Part shown: in pieces, positions 25,017 to 34,228 of the stretch | Layout: each line of letters opens with the position of its first letter | Numbering within the stretch: the stretch's first letter is position 1 | Origin: Aeromicrobium erythreum | GTDB taxonomy: Bacteria; Actinomycetota; Actinomycetes; Propionibacteriales; Nocardioidaceae | Direction: 5' to 3' | Length of the DNA: 64,000 nucleotides | NCBI RefSeq assembly: GCF_001509405.1 | Contig: NZ_CP011502.1 | Location: 2,356,001-2,420,000, forward strand | Position numbers and translations under genes: made by a program | Notes under the pieces: generated by a model | The model's input: only the letters and a program-made list of their open reading frames with translations | Databases searched by the model: none | Told to the model about the DNA's origin: nothing

Positions 25017-25612
25017 ATGTCTCCCACTCGGGGAGCACGATCGGTAACTCTACCAACCCCCTCGCGCAGTCTCGACAGGGCCCGGTCACCGACTCGACGC
25101 ACCGTCGAGACGGGGAGGTCGAGGCCGCCCGCGACGTCGACCCACGGGGTCGGACAGGTGCCCTCCGGCGTCCTGCTGAACCGGGCGGCTAGCACCGCTC
25201 GCTCGCGCGGCGGCAGGCTGGCCAGGTGCCCGGCGACGACGCACCCGGTGCCGTCGTCGTGGGGCTCACGCGGTTCGGGGACGACGTCGTGGGGCACCTC
25301 CGGGCGCGCCTCGCGGTGGGCGTGCAGGGCCCGGGTGATCCACGGCCACGCGTAGGTAGCGAGCCGGGCGCCATGGTCGGGGTCGAAGCGCGCCACGGCC
25401 GACATCAGGGCCAGCACGGCCACCTGCAGGGCGTCGTCGATGTCGTCGCCCCGGAAGCCCAGCGCCCACACCCGCAGGGCCGCCAGGCGCAACGACCGGC
25501 GCAGCAGCACCGCCCGCGCGTCGTCGTCACCCCCACGCGCGAGGACGGCCAACCGGTGCTCCTCCTCCGCGGTGAGTGTCGGCTCCCCCAGCAGACGGCG
25601 CACCATGTCCAT
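25007..25612 (-). CDS. Sigma-70 family RNA polymerase sigma factor
   Basis: A 201-residue sigma factor with region 2 (DDIDDALQVAVLALMSAVARFD, then ATYAWPWITRALHAH for promoter melting) and region 4 (LASLPPRERAVLAARFS, then DVAGGLDLPVSTVRRVGDRALSRL, a helix-turn-helix). Region 3 is reduced. No anti-sigma gene is adjacent. ATG start at 25612. The stop TAG is supplied by the first bases of tRNA-Asn (the GTAGCTC of its D-arm junction), so the CDS and tRNA overlap on the same strand. Confidence 0.85.
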   Translation of the reverse strand: MDMVRRLLGEPTLTAEEEHRLAVLARGGDDDARAVLLRRSLRLAALRVWALGFRGDDIDDALQVAVLALMSAVARFDPDHGARLATYAWPWITRALHAHREARPEVPHDVVPEPREPHDDGTGCVVAGHLASLPPRERAVLAARFSRTPEGTCPTPWVDVAGGLDLPVSTVRRVGDRALSRLREGVGRVTDRAPRVGDIPP

Positions 25613-25682
25613 GGCTCCACCCTCGGCGCCAGGCCGCACCGGCTCCAGCACGACCCCGCCGCCTGTGGACGCGCGCCCGCCG

Positions 25683-25704
25683 GACCCGCCCGTGCGGGCG
25701 GGCC
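25683..25704 (-). terminator. Short hairpin after dnaG
   Basis: CCCGCCC at 25685-25691 and GGGCGGG at 25696-25702 pair around a GTGC loop, immediately downstream of the dnaG stop and upstream of the sigma-factor gene. Confidence 0.5.
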
Positions 25705-25710
25705 TGGGGA

Positions 25711-27591
25711 CTACTCGCCGCCCAAGGTGCGGTTGCGCAGCTGACGGAACTCCGCCTCCCGCGCGAGCAGGTCGGTGAAGACCGCGCGGTACTCCTCCTG
25801 CTGCTCGGCAGGGTCGGTGCGCTGCAGCTTGGAGCGCAGGTCGTTGACCTGGCGTCCGACCGTGAGCAGCCGCAGCCGCGTCATGATCGCCGCGACGACG
25901 CGCGCCGTGGCCCCCTCTGTCGAGCTGAGCGGCTCCATCGCGGCGACGGAGAGCACGCGCCGCAGGTCGTCGGAGACGAGCGCGTCGGACACCCGTGGCA
26001 CGAAGGTCGGGTCGGGCTGCGCCGGGAGGCCGACCGTCGTCATCGTGCGCCACAGCTCCTGCGCGACGGGGTGTGTGAAGTCGCCGTCGTCGAGCTCCTC
26101 CGCGTGCGGACGCGCCAGGTGCGGGTGCTGCGCCAGGGCCTTCAACGCCTCACGCTCGTCGGCGAACTGGGGCGCGCCGAAGCTGACGAACGGCTGCGGC
26201 GGTGGCGCGGGTGCCGGCTCGGCCGACTGCTGCGCCGGGGCCCGACGTTCCGGCTTCGTCGGGGGCCGGTACCGACGGTGCTCGGCCCGCACCTGGTCGA
26301 CGTCGACCCCCACGCGCGTGGAGATCTCGCGCAGGAACTCCTCGACCTTGCTCTTGTCGCGGATCGACGTCGCGAGACCTACCGCCTCACGCACTGCGTC
26401 GACCCGCTGGTCGGCACGGTCGAGGTCGTAGCGCAGCAGCACGTTCTCGAGCACGAAGCGGTACAGCGGGATCCGGGCGTCCACGAGCGCCCGGACGCCG
26501 GCGTCGCCGTCGGCGATCCGCAGGTCGCACGGGTCCATGCCGCGCGGCTCGACCGCGACGTACGTCTGCGCGGCGAACTGCTGGTCGCCCTCGAACGCCT
26601 TCATGGCGGCCCGCTGCCCCGCCTCGTCGCCGTCGAACGTGAACACGACCTCGCCGTGCATGGCGCCGTCGTCGAGCAGGATCCGCCGCAGCACCTTCGC
26701 GTGGCCCTCGCCGAACGCGGTGCCGCACGTCGCGACCGCGGTGCGCACCCCGGCCTCGTGGCAGGCCATGACGTCGGTGTATCCCTCGACGACGACCGCC
26801 CGGCTCTCCGAGGAGATCTGGCGGCGTGCGAGGTCGATGCCGTAGAGCACCTGGCTCTTCTTGTAGATCGGCGTCTCGGCGGTGTTCACGTACTTGCCCT
26901 GCATGAAGTCGTCGTCGAACATCCGTCGGGCGCCGAAGCCGATGATCTCGCTGGTCATCTCGCGGATCGGCCAGAGCAGCCGTCCTTGGAAGACGTCGAA
27001 CAGGCCCCGCGTCGAGCGGCGCGCCAGGCCGCCCGCGACGAGCTCGTCGTCGGTGAACCCCTTGCCCTTGAGGTGCCCGAGCAGCGCGGTGCCCGACCTG
27101 GGGGCCCAGCCCATGGCGAACGTCTCGGCGGCCCGCTGGTCGAATCCGCGGTCGGTGACGAACTGTCGCCCAACCGACGCCTCGGGCGACGATGCCAGCG
27201 TCTGGGCGTAGAACTCGCCGGCGAGACGGTGCGCCTCGAGCAGGCGCTGACGCTGCTGCGGGTCGCGGCGAGGCCCGCGGGACTCGCCCTCCTCGTAGCG
27301 CAGCTGGATGCCGTACTTCGCCGCGAGCCGCTCCATGGCCTCCACGAAGCTGAGGCCCTCGATCTTCTGGATGAAGGCGATCGCGTCGCCGCCCTCGCCG
27401 CAGCCGAAGCAGTGGAAGGTGCCGCGCGCCGGGTTGGCGTGGAACGACGGCGTCTTCTCGTCGTGGAACGGGCACAGACCCTTCATGGTGCCGCCCGAGC
27501 GCCGCAGCGTGACGTACTGCTCGACCACCTCGTCGATGCGGGCGCGTTCGCGGACGAGCTGGATGTCCTCGTCGTTGATCAGGCCCGCCAC
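25711..27591 (-). CDS. dnaG: DNA primase
   Basis: The 626-residue primase makes RNA primers at the replication fork. The zinc-binding domain has C40-H43-C61-C64 (CPFHDEKTPSF and HCFGCG). The Toprim core includes VVEGYTDVMA and EGYTDVMACHEAG, followed by FDGDEAGQRAA acidic metal ligands. The C-terminal helicase-binding domain follows a P/A-rich linker. The dgt gene lies upstream on the same strand with a 23-base gap, the usual actinobacterial dgt-dnaG order. Confidence 0.96.
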   Translation of the reverse strand: MAGLINDEDIQLVRERARIDEVVEQYVTLRRSGGTMKGLCPFHDEKTPSFHANPARGTFHCFGCGEGGDAIAFIQKIEGLSFVEAMERLAAKYGIQLRYEEGESRGPRRDPQQRQRLLEAHRLAGEFYAQTLASSPEASVGRQFVTDRGFDQRAAETFAMGWAPRSGTALLGHLKGKGFTDDELVAGGLARRSTRGLFDVFQGRLLWPIREMTSEIIGFGARRMFDDDFMQGKYVNTAETPIYKKSQVLYGIDLARRQISSESRAVVVEGYTDVMACHEAGVRTAVATCGTAFGEGHAKVLRRILLDDGAMHGEVVFTFDGDEAGQRAAMKAFEGDQQFAAQTYVAVEPRGMDPCDLRIADGDAGVRALVDARIPLYRFVLENVLLRYDLDRADQRVDAVREAVGLATSIRDKSKVEEFLREISTRVGVDVDQVRAEHRRYRPPTKPERRAPAQQSAEPAPAPPPQPFVSFGAPQFADEREALKALAQHPHLARPHAEELDDGDFTHPVAQELWRTMTTVGLPAQPDPTFVPRVSDALVSDDLRRVLSVAAMEPLSSTEGATARVVAAIMTRLRLLTVGRQVNDLRSKLQRTDPAEQQEEYRAVFTDLLAREAEFRQLRNRTLGGE

Positions 27592-27614
27592 GGGTCGATC
27601 CTAGGCGGTGCGCG

Positions 27615-28844
27615 TCAACCGAGGAGCCGGTCGGCCCACAGCCTCGCCGACCCGTCGGTCAGGCTCGCCACCTGGTCGATGACGACGCGTGTGCGGGCGG
27701 CGTCGTCGGTGGCACGACGCAGGTCGGCTCGGAACTCCGGCTCGAGGTGCTCCTCCCCCGTCGCGAGGAGACGCGCCACGAGTGCGCCGAGCGCCTCGCG
27801 TTGCGTCGCGAGCTGACGTGCCCGGTCGTCGGCGAGCATCACGTAGTGCGCGGCCACGGCCTTGAGGACGGTGATCTCGTCCCGCGTCGCCTGCGGGACC
27901 TCCAGGTCGGCGGTGTAGCGGGTGAGCGGCCCCGGCCCCCACCGCTCGACGGTGGCCCGTTGCGCGCTCACGGCGAATCGGCCGATGAGCGCGCTCGTCA
28001 GGCTCTTCAGCACGGCGAGGGCCTCGCGGCTGCCGTCGAACTCGGCGCGCGGCCACTCCGGCAACGCCCGCAGCCGCTCCAGCGCGCCCCCGAGCCGGTC
28101 GTCGTCGGCGCTCGCGTCGTACCAGTCGCGGGCGACGGCGTGCACGCCGTCGAGGTCGAGCCGTCCGGGCAGCAGGCTGAACCAGCCACCCACGACCGCG
28201 TCCTCCACGTCGTGCACGGAGTAGGCGATGTCGTCGGCGAGGTCCATCACCTGCGCCTCGATCGGGCGACGCCACGCCGGAGCGCCGGCCCGCAGCCAGT
28301 CGAAGACGGGTCGGTCGTCGGCGTAGACGCCGAACTTCGGGCCGCCCCCGGGCGCCTCGCCGCGTGCCCACGGGTACTTGACGCAGGCGGCCAACGTCGC
28401 GCGCGTGAGGTTCAGCCCGACGCTGCGGCCCGCGCCGTCGACCGTCTTCGCCTCGAGCCGGGTGAGGATCCGCAGCGTCTGCGCGTTGCCCTCGAAGCCG
28501 CCGACGTCCGCCGCCGCCTCGTCGAGCGCGACCTCGCCGTTGTGGCCGAACGGCGGGTGCCCGAGGTCGTGGGACAGGGCGGCGCAGTCGACGACGTCGG
28601 GGTCGCAGCCGAGCGAGGCGCCCAGCTCCCGCGCCACCTGCGCCACCTCGAGGGTGTGGGTGAGCCGGTTGCGCACGAAGTCGTCGAACCCGGCGCCCAT
28701 GACCTGCGTCTTCGCCGACAGCCGGCGCAGTGCGGCGGAGTGGACGACGCGGCCGCGGTCGCGCTCGAACGGCGTGCGCCCGGCCCGCTTCGTCGGCTCC
28801 GCCACGACCCGGGCGCGCGCCTCGATGCCGTAGGGACTCTCCAC
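27615..28844 (-). CDS. dgt: Deoxyguanosine triphosphate triphosphohydrolase-like protein
   Basis: A 409-residue HD-domain dNTPase that splits dNTPs to deoxynucleosides and triphosphate, controlling dNTP pools. HD motif: RNRLTHTLEVAQVAREL, then LSHDLGHPPFGHNGE, then a distal aspartate in MDLADDIAYSVHD. Length and motifs fit the dgt type 2 subfamily. ATG at 28844. It is a standard housekeeping partner of dnaG; its position next to the inserted gene at 28971 is probably accidental. Confidence 0.93.
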   Translation of the reverse strand: MESPYGIEARARVVAEPTKRAGRTPFERDRGRVVHSAALRRLSAKTQVMGAGFDDFVRNRLTHTLEVAQVARELGASLGCDPDVVDCAALSHDLGHPPFGHNGEVALDEAAADVGGFEGNAQTLRILTRLEAKTVDGAGRSVGLNLTRATLAACVKYPWARGEAPGGGPKFGVYADDRPVFDWLRAGAPAWRRPIEAQVMDLADDIAYSVHDVEDAVVGGWFSLLPGRLDLDGVHAVARDWYDASADDDRLGGALERLRALPEWPRAEFDGSREALAVLKSLTSALIGRFAVSAQRATVERWGPGPLTRYTADLEVPQATRDEITVLKAVAAHYVMLADDRARQLATQREALGALVARLLATGEEHLEPEFRADLRRATDDAARTRVVIDQVASLTDGSARLWADRLLG

Positions 28845-28970
28845 GGGACGCAGGCTACCCGGGTCGGCGCCTCATCTGACGGGCCTACCACGAGCTCGGC
28901 CTTGGTACCTAAACCACCACAACCTGGTGCGGCTCCCGCTCAAGCGCAGTTTTGTCCGTCCGTCGAGCCG

Positions 28971-30092
28971 CTACTCCGCCGCCCGTTCTTCGAGAAGCGC
29001 ACGCGCCCGTGAATATTCAGATTGCGCGGTCTCAGTGATCTCGGCGGTCTCACTGACCAAAGCCGCAGCGCGTCGCGCGGCCTGCGTAAGCACTCGATCC
29101 ATGTGAGGCAGTGCAAGCAAAGTGTCGGCGAACTGCGTGACGGAAAAGTACGTACTCACCATCGTTTCCTCCGCCTCAGAGATCGCATCGATGTCCTGCT
29201 GCAACGAAGCGCGGTCCTCTTCGGAATCCACAGTTCTCGCCCGTGCCAGGGCCGTTGCCGCCTTCGCGAAGTCCGTGATTGACTCACGAAACTCACCGTT
29301 GGCCGGACCCACCACATCCGAGAACTGATCCAGATCGCCTGCTGTCTTACGCATAATCTGCAGGTAGACGCCAGCCCCCTTGTCTCCAAGGTTCTTCTGA
29401 GCACGCTGCAATTCGTCTGTGCGCCCTTGGAGAGCCTCGCCGACTTCGGTCGTCGCGGTCGCAATTACATTTGTCACATCGACGATTCGCTCGCTGCTGG
29501 CCTGTAGCGCCAAAGCGTGCTCGAAGAGTCCAGGCTCCGCGACCGGGTCGTCCTCCGCGTCGTCATCGTCCCCGCTAGTTGCTCCGTTTGCGAAGCCTGA
29601 GCGGCGAGACCCGGGTACGTCATCCTGCACTTGGCTCTCGCCGCTAAGGGCGGCGGGAGCGAAGTCTTGCACCGGATTGCTAAATTGCGCGCTTCCGGTG
29701 AGCACCGCTGCCCCAATTTCCCTCAAAGATTGCGCGATCTGGCCTGCCGCACCAAACCGCGTCGAGTACTCGTTTGCCCGGTAAGGCCGAAGATCGAACG
29801 GGAGCTCATCGATCTTCTGAGTGATCATGACCGTCCGCTTGCCCATGGCGTGTGCGAGACCGAGCTCGTACATGACGTTCGGATTGAGTCCGCTCACGTC
29901 AGCCACCACTAGGTCCGCGTCATCGATACCGCGGATCACGTCCTGGAGGACGCTGCGCTGATTCAAAAGCGAGTCCGCACGTCGAACCTCGAAGCCCGTC
30001 TCAACGAGAGGCTTCTCAATCAGTTCCGTATAGACATCACTGAATGCTTCATCGAACGGCATCAGCACAAAAGCAAGGGGCAATTCGGTCAT
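28971..30092 (-). CDS. Nucleoside 2-deoxyribosyltransferase-like/TIR-like orphan protein
   Basis: A 373-residue cytosolic protein. Residues 1-125 form a deoxyribosyltransferase-like Rossmannoid domain: FVLMPFDEAFSDVY, then DDADLVVADVSGLNPNVMYE with the family nucleophile glutamate in YELGLAHAMGKR, then PFDLRPYRANEYS. Relatives cleave N-glycosidic bonds of nucleosides or NAD-like molecules, and such domains serve as effectors in some bacterial defence systems. An acidic linker (TSGDDDDAEDDP) leads to a helical C-terminal region of about 180 residues (VIATATTEVGEAL to RALLEERAAE). ATG 30092 has AGGAG 6 bases upstream. Lower GC than dgt and mutM on either side, so likely inserted. Confidence 0.8.
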   Translation of the reverse strand: MTELPLAFVLMPFDEAFSDVYTELIEKPLVETGFEVRRADSLLNQRSVLQDVIRGIDDADLVVADVSGLNPNVMYELGLAHAMGKRTVMITQKIDELPFDLRPYRANEYSTRFGAAGQIAQSLREIGAAVLTGSAQFSNPVQDFAPAALSGESQVQDDVPGSRRSGFANGATSGDDDDAEDDPVAEPGLFEHALALQASSERIVDVTNVIATATTEVGEALQGRTDELQRAQKNLGDKGAGVYLQIMRKTAGDLDQFSDVVGPANGEFRESITDFAKAATALARARTVDSEEDRASLQQDIDAISEAEETMVSTYFSVTQFADTLLALPHMDRVLTQAARRAAALVSETAEITETAQSEYSRARALLEERAAE

Positions 30093-30278
30093 CGAGATCT
30101 CCTTTTGGACATTCGAACAGACCGGCATGAACCTGTGAAGCCACATGACCGCAATCCATGCGCCTTACATACGTCCGTCCCAGCGCCCAACTTCGATGCG
30201 CGTTACATCGTGCCTTGCGAGGGATGTCCCCAGCGAATGAGGGGTAAATCGCGGTGAGCAGCATTCGTCACGGACGCA

Positions 30279-31133
30279 TCAGAAGCGGCCGTTGCGGGGG
30301 CGGGGCTGGCAGCGGGGGCAGGTGAAGGAGCTACGGTTCATGAAGGCGTCGCGGCGGATCGGCGTCCCGCACCGCGGGCACGGCTCGCCCTCCTGCCCGT
30401 ACGCGGCGAGGGACCGGTCGAAGTAGCCGCTCTGGCCGTTCACGTTGACGTACAGCGCGTCGAAGGAGGTGCCGCCCTGCTCGAGCGCCTCGCCCATCAC
30501 GTCGACGACGTGGCCGAGCAGCGCGTCGACCTCCTTGGCGCGCAAGTTCTCCGTCGCGCGGGCGTAGTGCAGCGGCACGCGCCACAGCGACTCGTCGGCA
30601 TAGATGTTGCCGACGCCGGAGATCAACGTCTGGTCGAGCAGGGCGCGCTTGACGCCCGTGCGTCGACGACGCAGCCGCGTGGCGAAGAGACCGCGGTCGA
30701 ACCGCGGGTCGAGCGGGTCGCGCGCGATGTGCCCGATCGTGACCGGCACCTGCTCCTCGTCGACGTCGGCCAGCATCATGCCGCCGAAGATGCGCTGGTC
30801 GACGAACCGCAGCTGACGGCCGTCGTCGAGGTCGAGCACGATCCGCAGGTGTCGCGGCGGCGGCGCGTCGGCGTCGCTGATGAGCATCTGTCCGCTCATG
30901 CCGAGGTGGCAGAGCAGGGCCTCCTGGCCGTCGAGCACGAGCCAGAGGTACTTGCCGCGACGCCGTGCCGCGTCGACCCGTCGACCGACGAGACGCGGGA
31001 CGAAGTCGGCGGCGCCGGGCAGGTGCCGCTTGAGGGACCGGACGTCGAGCACCGTGACGGCGACGATCGTGCGGCCGACGACGTGCGTGTCGAGGCCGCG
31101 GCGGACCACCTCGACCTCGGGGAGCTCAGGCAC
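30279..31133 (-). CDS. mutM: Formamidopyrimidine-DNA glycosylase
   Basis: The 284-residue bifunctional glycosylase/AP lyase removes 8-oxoguanine and Fapy lesions. It has the processed N-terminal PELPEVE catalytic tip (P2, E3) and a C-terminal beta-ribbon zinc finger ([11 protein letters not shown] and TCPRCQ). The GTG at 31133 lies 7 bases after the rnc stop, so it forms an operon with yceD-rpmF-rnc. Confidence 0.95.
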   Translation of the reverse strand: MPELPEVEVVRRGLDTHVVGRTIVAVTVLDVRSLKRHLPGAADFVPRLVGRRVDAARRRGKYLWLVLDGQEALLCHLGMSGQMLISDADAPPPRHLRIVLDLDDGRQLRFVDQRIFGGMMLADVDEEQVPVTIGHIARDPLDPRFDRGLFATRLRRRRTGVKRALLDQTLISGVGNIYADESLWRVPLHYARATENLRAKEVDALLGHVVDVMGEALEQGGTSFDALYVNVNGQSGYFDRSLAAYGQEGEPCPRCGTPIRRDAFMNRSSFTCPRCQPRPRNGRF

Positions 31134-31140
31134 GGACCGG

Positions 31141-31878
31141 TCAGGCCTCGACGGCGTCGGCCGGGGTCACCGCGGCGGTGATGGCACGCCACGCGATCTC
31201 GGCGACCTGCTGCTCGGCCTCCTTCTTCGACCGGCCGGTGCCGCCGTCGTAGCGCTGCTCCCCCACCACCACGGACGCCGTGAACGTCTTGTCGTGGTCG
31301 GGTCCCTCGCTCTCGAGGACGTAGCGCGGGACACCGAGGTCGTGGTTGGCGGCGATCTCCTGAAGCGACGTCTTCCAGTCCAGCCCGGCGCCGAGGTCGG
31401 CCGCGCGGGCGATGAACGGGTCGAACACGGCGTGCACGACCTGCGACGCGCGCTCGATGCCGAACTGCACGTACACGGCACCGATCACGGCCTCGACGGT
31501 GTCGGACAGGATCGACGACTTGTTCCGACCGCCGGTGGCCTCCTCGCCCCGTCCGAGGCGCAGGTGCGAGCCCAGGTCGAGCGTGTGCGCCACCTCCGCG
31601 AGCGCCTTCGCGCTCACGACGGCAGCGCGCAGCTTCGCGAGCCGGCCCTCGGCGAGGTCGGGGTGGTTGGTGAAGAGCGCGTCGGTGACGACGAGCCCCA
31701 GCACCGAGTCGCCCAGGAACTCCAGGCGCTCGTTGTTGGGCAGGCCCCCGTTCTCGTACGCGTACGAACGGTGCGTGAGGGCGTGCTCCAGCAGCTCGGC
31801 GTCCAGGTCGGGGACGCCGAGCACCTCCTTCAGGGCCTCGTGGCCCTGAGGATCAGAGGACCTGGCGACGCTCGCCAC
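31141..31878 (-). CDS. rnc: Ribonuclease III
   Basis: Double-strand-specific endoribonuclease for rRNA processing. The signature [14 protein letters not shown] carries the catalytic acidic residues, with the second set in [12 protein letters not shown]. The C-terminal dsRNA-binding domain runs from WKTSLQEIA to [12 protein letters not shown]. The start is uncertain: GTG at 31878 (245 residues) overlaps rpmF by 26 bases, GTG at 31911 by 59, and GTG at 31824 overlaps nothing. Confidence 0.93.
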   Translation of the reverse strand: MASVARSSDPQGHEALKEVLGVPDLDAELLEHALTHRSYAYENGGLPNNERLEFLGDSVLGLVVTDALFTNHPDLAEGRLAKLRAAVVSAKALAEVAHTLDLGSHLRLGRGEEATGGRNKSSILSDTVEAVIGAVYVQFGIERASQVVHAVFDPFIARAADLGAGLDWKTSLQEIAANHDLGVPRYVLESEGPDHDKTFTASVVVGEQRYDGGTGRSKKEAEQQVAEIAWRAITAAVTPADAVEA

Positions 31879-32038
31879 GCGCGCCGTACTGTCCGCACTC
31901 GCCGCACGCACGGTGCGGGACGACCTTGGAGTCGCAGGCGGGGTTGGCGCAGTCGACGAGGGTGGTCGCCGTGGTCTTCCACTGCGACCGGCGGTGGCGC
32001 GTGTTGCTGCGCGACATCTTCCGCTTCGGAACGGCCAC
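31853..32038 (-). CDS. rpmF: 50S ribosomal protein L32
   Basis: A 61-residue zinc-ribbon ribosomal protein with the invariant [21 protein letters not shown]-terminus and the C-x2-C pairs as CANPAC and CGECG. Located 3 bases after the DUF177 gene, the standard yceD-rpmF pairing. Confidence 0.97.
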   Translation of the reverse strand: MAVPKRKMSRSNTRHRRSQWKTTATTLVDCANPACDSKVVPHRACGECGQYGARGERRQVL

Positions 32039-32041
32039 GAT

Positions 32042-32623
32042 CTACTCCTTGTTCGGCCCCGGGACGTCGCCCGGGAGGTTCTGGGTCAGCCGGCTCAACG
32101 ACGCCCACCGGGGGTCGATCGGATCGCCGTGTGTGTGGTCTGGATCGTCCGCGAGTCGCGCCCCGCACTCGGGGCACAGTCCCGGACACTCCGGATCACA
32201 CACGGGGTTGAGCGGCAGTGCGAGCACCACCGCGTCCCGCAGGACGGGTTCGAGGTCGAGCAAGTCGTCCTCGAGGGCCGGAAGCTCGTCTTCCTCCCCG
32301 TCCTCCTCGGCACCGTCACCGGCGCCGATCGGGTCGTACACGTACAGCTCCTGCAGGTCCACCACGACGGTGTCGTCGAGGACGTCCAGGCAGCGGACGC
32401 ACTCCCCCACCACGCGCGCCGAGGCGGTGCCGGTGGCCAGCACCCCGTCCATGACGGCCTCGAGCCGGAGCTCCAGGTCGATGGGCGAGTCCTCGGGCAC
32501 GCCGTAGACGTCGTGGCCCAGATCCGCCGGCGCCGCGACGGTGCGGGTGAAGGTACGTTCGGTCCCAGGTCGACGACCCAGAACCTGGGTGTCGAAGACC
32601 AAGGGGCCCGGTTGCACGGTCAC
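32042..32623 (-). CDS. yceD: YceD/DUF177 family protein
   Basis: A 193-residue DUF177 protein typically cotranscribed with rpmF and implicated in 23S rRNA accumulation. Conserved cysteine blocks: [12 protein letters not shown] mid-protein, [13 protein letters not shown] near the C-terminus (candidate zinc site). GTG at 32623 gives [12 protein letters not shown], close to the usual N-terminus; the ORF extends 10 codons further upstream. Confidence 0.88.
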   Translation of the reverse strand: MTVQPGPLVFDTQVLGRRPGTERTFTRTVAAPADLGHDVYGVPEDSPIDLELRLEAVMDGVLATGTASARVVGECVRCLDVLDDTVVVDLQELYVYDPIGAGDGAEEDGEEDELPALEDDLLDLEPVLRDAVVLALPLNPVCDPECPGLCPECGARLADDPDHTHGDPIDPRWASLSRLTQNLPGDVPGPNKE

Positions 32624-32761
32624 GTCCGTCCGTCGAGGTGCACAACAGATCACGGCCTGTTTCCAGGCCGCCGTCCATCATAACCGGTGCAGGTCACGCG
32701 ACACCAATCGCTCCCCCACCCGTCGAGCCGCGGGGGGCTGGACGAGCGCAGCGCGGACGGG

Positions 32762-32966
32762 GCACGGGAATCTCAGCGAGGCACGGAGAGCTTTCCGTGC
32801 GCGGCTGAGGAAGCCGTGCCTGGCGGGAGATTCCCAGGTCGACCTGGGAATCTCCGCGCACGGACCGTCAAGCACGGGAATCTCAGCCGCGCATGGAGAG
32901 CATTCCGTGCGCGGCTGAGGAAACCATGCCTGGACAGGAGATTCCCAGGTCGACCTGGGAATCTCC
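32762..32966. repeat. Duplicated 95-bp palindromic repeat
   Basis: Two near-identical units, 32762-32855 and 32872-32966, separated by 16 bases. Each unit contains a stem-loop and ends in a perfect 30-bp palindrome (32826-32855 and 32937-32966) centred on AGGTCGACCT. In unit 2 the inner stem-loop is a 16-bp hairpin (32882-32897 with 32904-32919, one G.T pair). It occupies the intergenic space between yceD and dinB and shows no coding potential. Confidence 0.85.
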
Positions 32967-33005
32967 GCCCGGCGGACTGTCGGTGGGGGCTGGGAGGATG
33001 CGCAG

Positions 33006-34220
33006 GTGCAGACGTCGGCGGAGCAGGAGGGGACGGTGCTGCACGCCGATCTCGACAGCTTCTTCGCCTCCGTCGAGATCCGCGACGACCCGAGCCTGCG
33101 GGGGCGGCCGGTGGCCGTGGGCGGCGGGGTGGTCATGGCCGCCAGCTACGAGGCGCGGGCGCACGGCGTCAAGGGCGCGATGGGGCTGCGGCAGGCGCTG
33201 CGGCTCTGCCCCGACCTCCTCGTCGTGCCGCCGAGGCCGCACGCGTACAGCGAGGCGAGTCGCGCGGTGTTCGCGGTCTTCGCCGACACCACGCCCTTGG
33301 TGGAGGGGGTCTCGATCGACGAGGCGTTCCTGGAGGTCGGCGGGTTGCGACGCATCCGCGGCGCACCGTCGCAGATCGCCACCACACTGCGCGAGCAGGT
33401 GCGCGAACGCGTAGGGCTGCCGATCTCGGTGGGCGTCGCGCGCACCAAGTACCTCGCCAAGGTGGCCAGCGCGATGGCCAAGCCCGACGGCCTCCTGGTC
33501 GTCCCGCTCGACGACGAACGCCGCTTCCTGCTCTCCCTGCCCGTCCAGGCGCTCTGGGGCGTCGGGCCCCGCACCACGGAGAAGCTGCACGCCGCGCGGG
33601 TGCGCACCATCGCCGACGTCGCCCGCATGCAGCCCGGCGAGCTCGCCACGCTCGTCGGCAGCGGCGCGGCCGGTCACCTGCACGCCCTCGCCTCCGGCCA
33701 CGACCCCCGACCGGTCCGGGCGCGACCGTCACGTCGCTCGATGGGCGCACAGCACGCCCTCGGCCGCGACGAGCGCACCCCCGAGGGCGTCGAGATCGTG
33801 CTCCTGGGCCTGGTCGACCGCGTCGCGCGGCGTCTGCGCACGGCCGGGCGCACCGCCGCGACCGTCACCCTGCGCGTCCGCTTCGGCGACTTCACCAGCT
33901 CCACCGCCTCGCACACGCTCCCGCGCCCGACCGCCCACACGCAGGTCCTCCTCGACGCCACGTTGCAGCTGCTGCGCGGACGTCACGGCGAGATCGCCCG
34001 ACGCGGCGTCACCCTCGTCGGCTTCCAGGCGTCCGGGCTCGACGACCAGGGCGAGCAGCTGCTGCTGCCCCTCACGTCGGCCACCGACCCCGGTCTCGAC
34101 ACCGCTCTCGACGCCGTCCGCGACCGGTTCGGCGCACGGGCCGTGCGCCGAGGCGTGCAGCTGGGGCGCGGGGAGCGCGCTCACATGCCGACCCTCCCCG
34201 ACGACGGCGACGAGGCGTAG
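33006..34220 (+). CDS. dinB: DNA polymerase IV (Y family)
   Basis: A 404-residue translesion polymerase. Motif LHADLDSFFASVE carries the first catalytic aspartate and the steric region, and GVSIDEAFLEVGG carries the Asp-Glu pair. The helix-hairpin-helix GVGPRTTEKL follows, with a little-finger domain from about residue 245. The beta-clamp-binding motif is not obvious at the C-terminus. GTG at 33006 with GGAGG upstream. Preceded by the duplicated palindromic repeat. Confidence 0.93.
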   Translation: MQTSAEQEGTVLHADLDSFFASVEIRDDPSLRGRPVAVGGGVVMAASYEARAHGVKGAMGLRQALRLCPDLLVVPPRPHAYSEASRAVFAVFADTTPLVEGVSIDEAFLEVGGLRRIRGAPSQIATTLREQVRERVGLPISVGVARTKYLAKVASAMAKPDGLLVVPLDDERRFLLSLPVQALWGVGPRTTEKLHAARVRTIADVARMQPGELATLVGSGAAGHLHALASGHDPRPVRARPSRRSMGAQHALGRDERTPEGVEIVLLGLVDRVARRLRTAGRTAATVTLRVRFGDFTSSTASHTLPRPTAHTQVLLDATLQLLRGRHGEIARRGVTLVGFQASGLDDQGEQLLLPLTSATDPGLDTALDAVRDRFGARAVRRGVQLGRGERAHMPTLPDDGDEA

Positions 34221-34228
34221 GCGCCGGG

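Noticed and set aside
25007-26053. 348-codon version of the sigma-factor ORF
   Set aside because: The upstream part overlaps dnaG in another frame; the sigma domains begin after ATG 25612.
27615-30092. dgt plus deoxyribosyltransferase-like gene as one nucleotide-depletion defence operon
   Set aside because: dgt-dnaG order is a core actinobacterial arrangement, and a 126-bp gap with a GC change separates the inserted gene.
32762-32966. CRISPR-like array
   Set aside because: Only two units, nearly identical throughout with no unique spacers; palindromic repeat instead.
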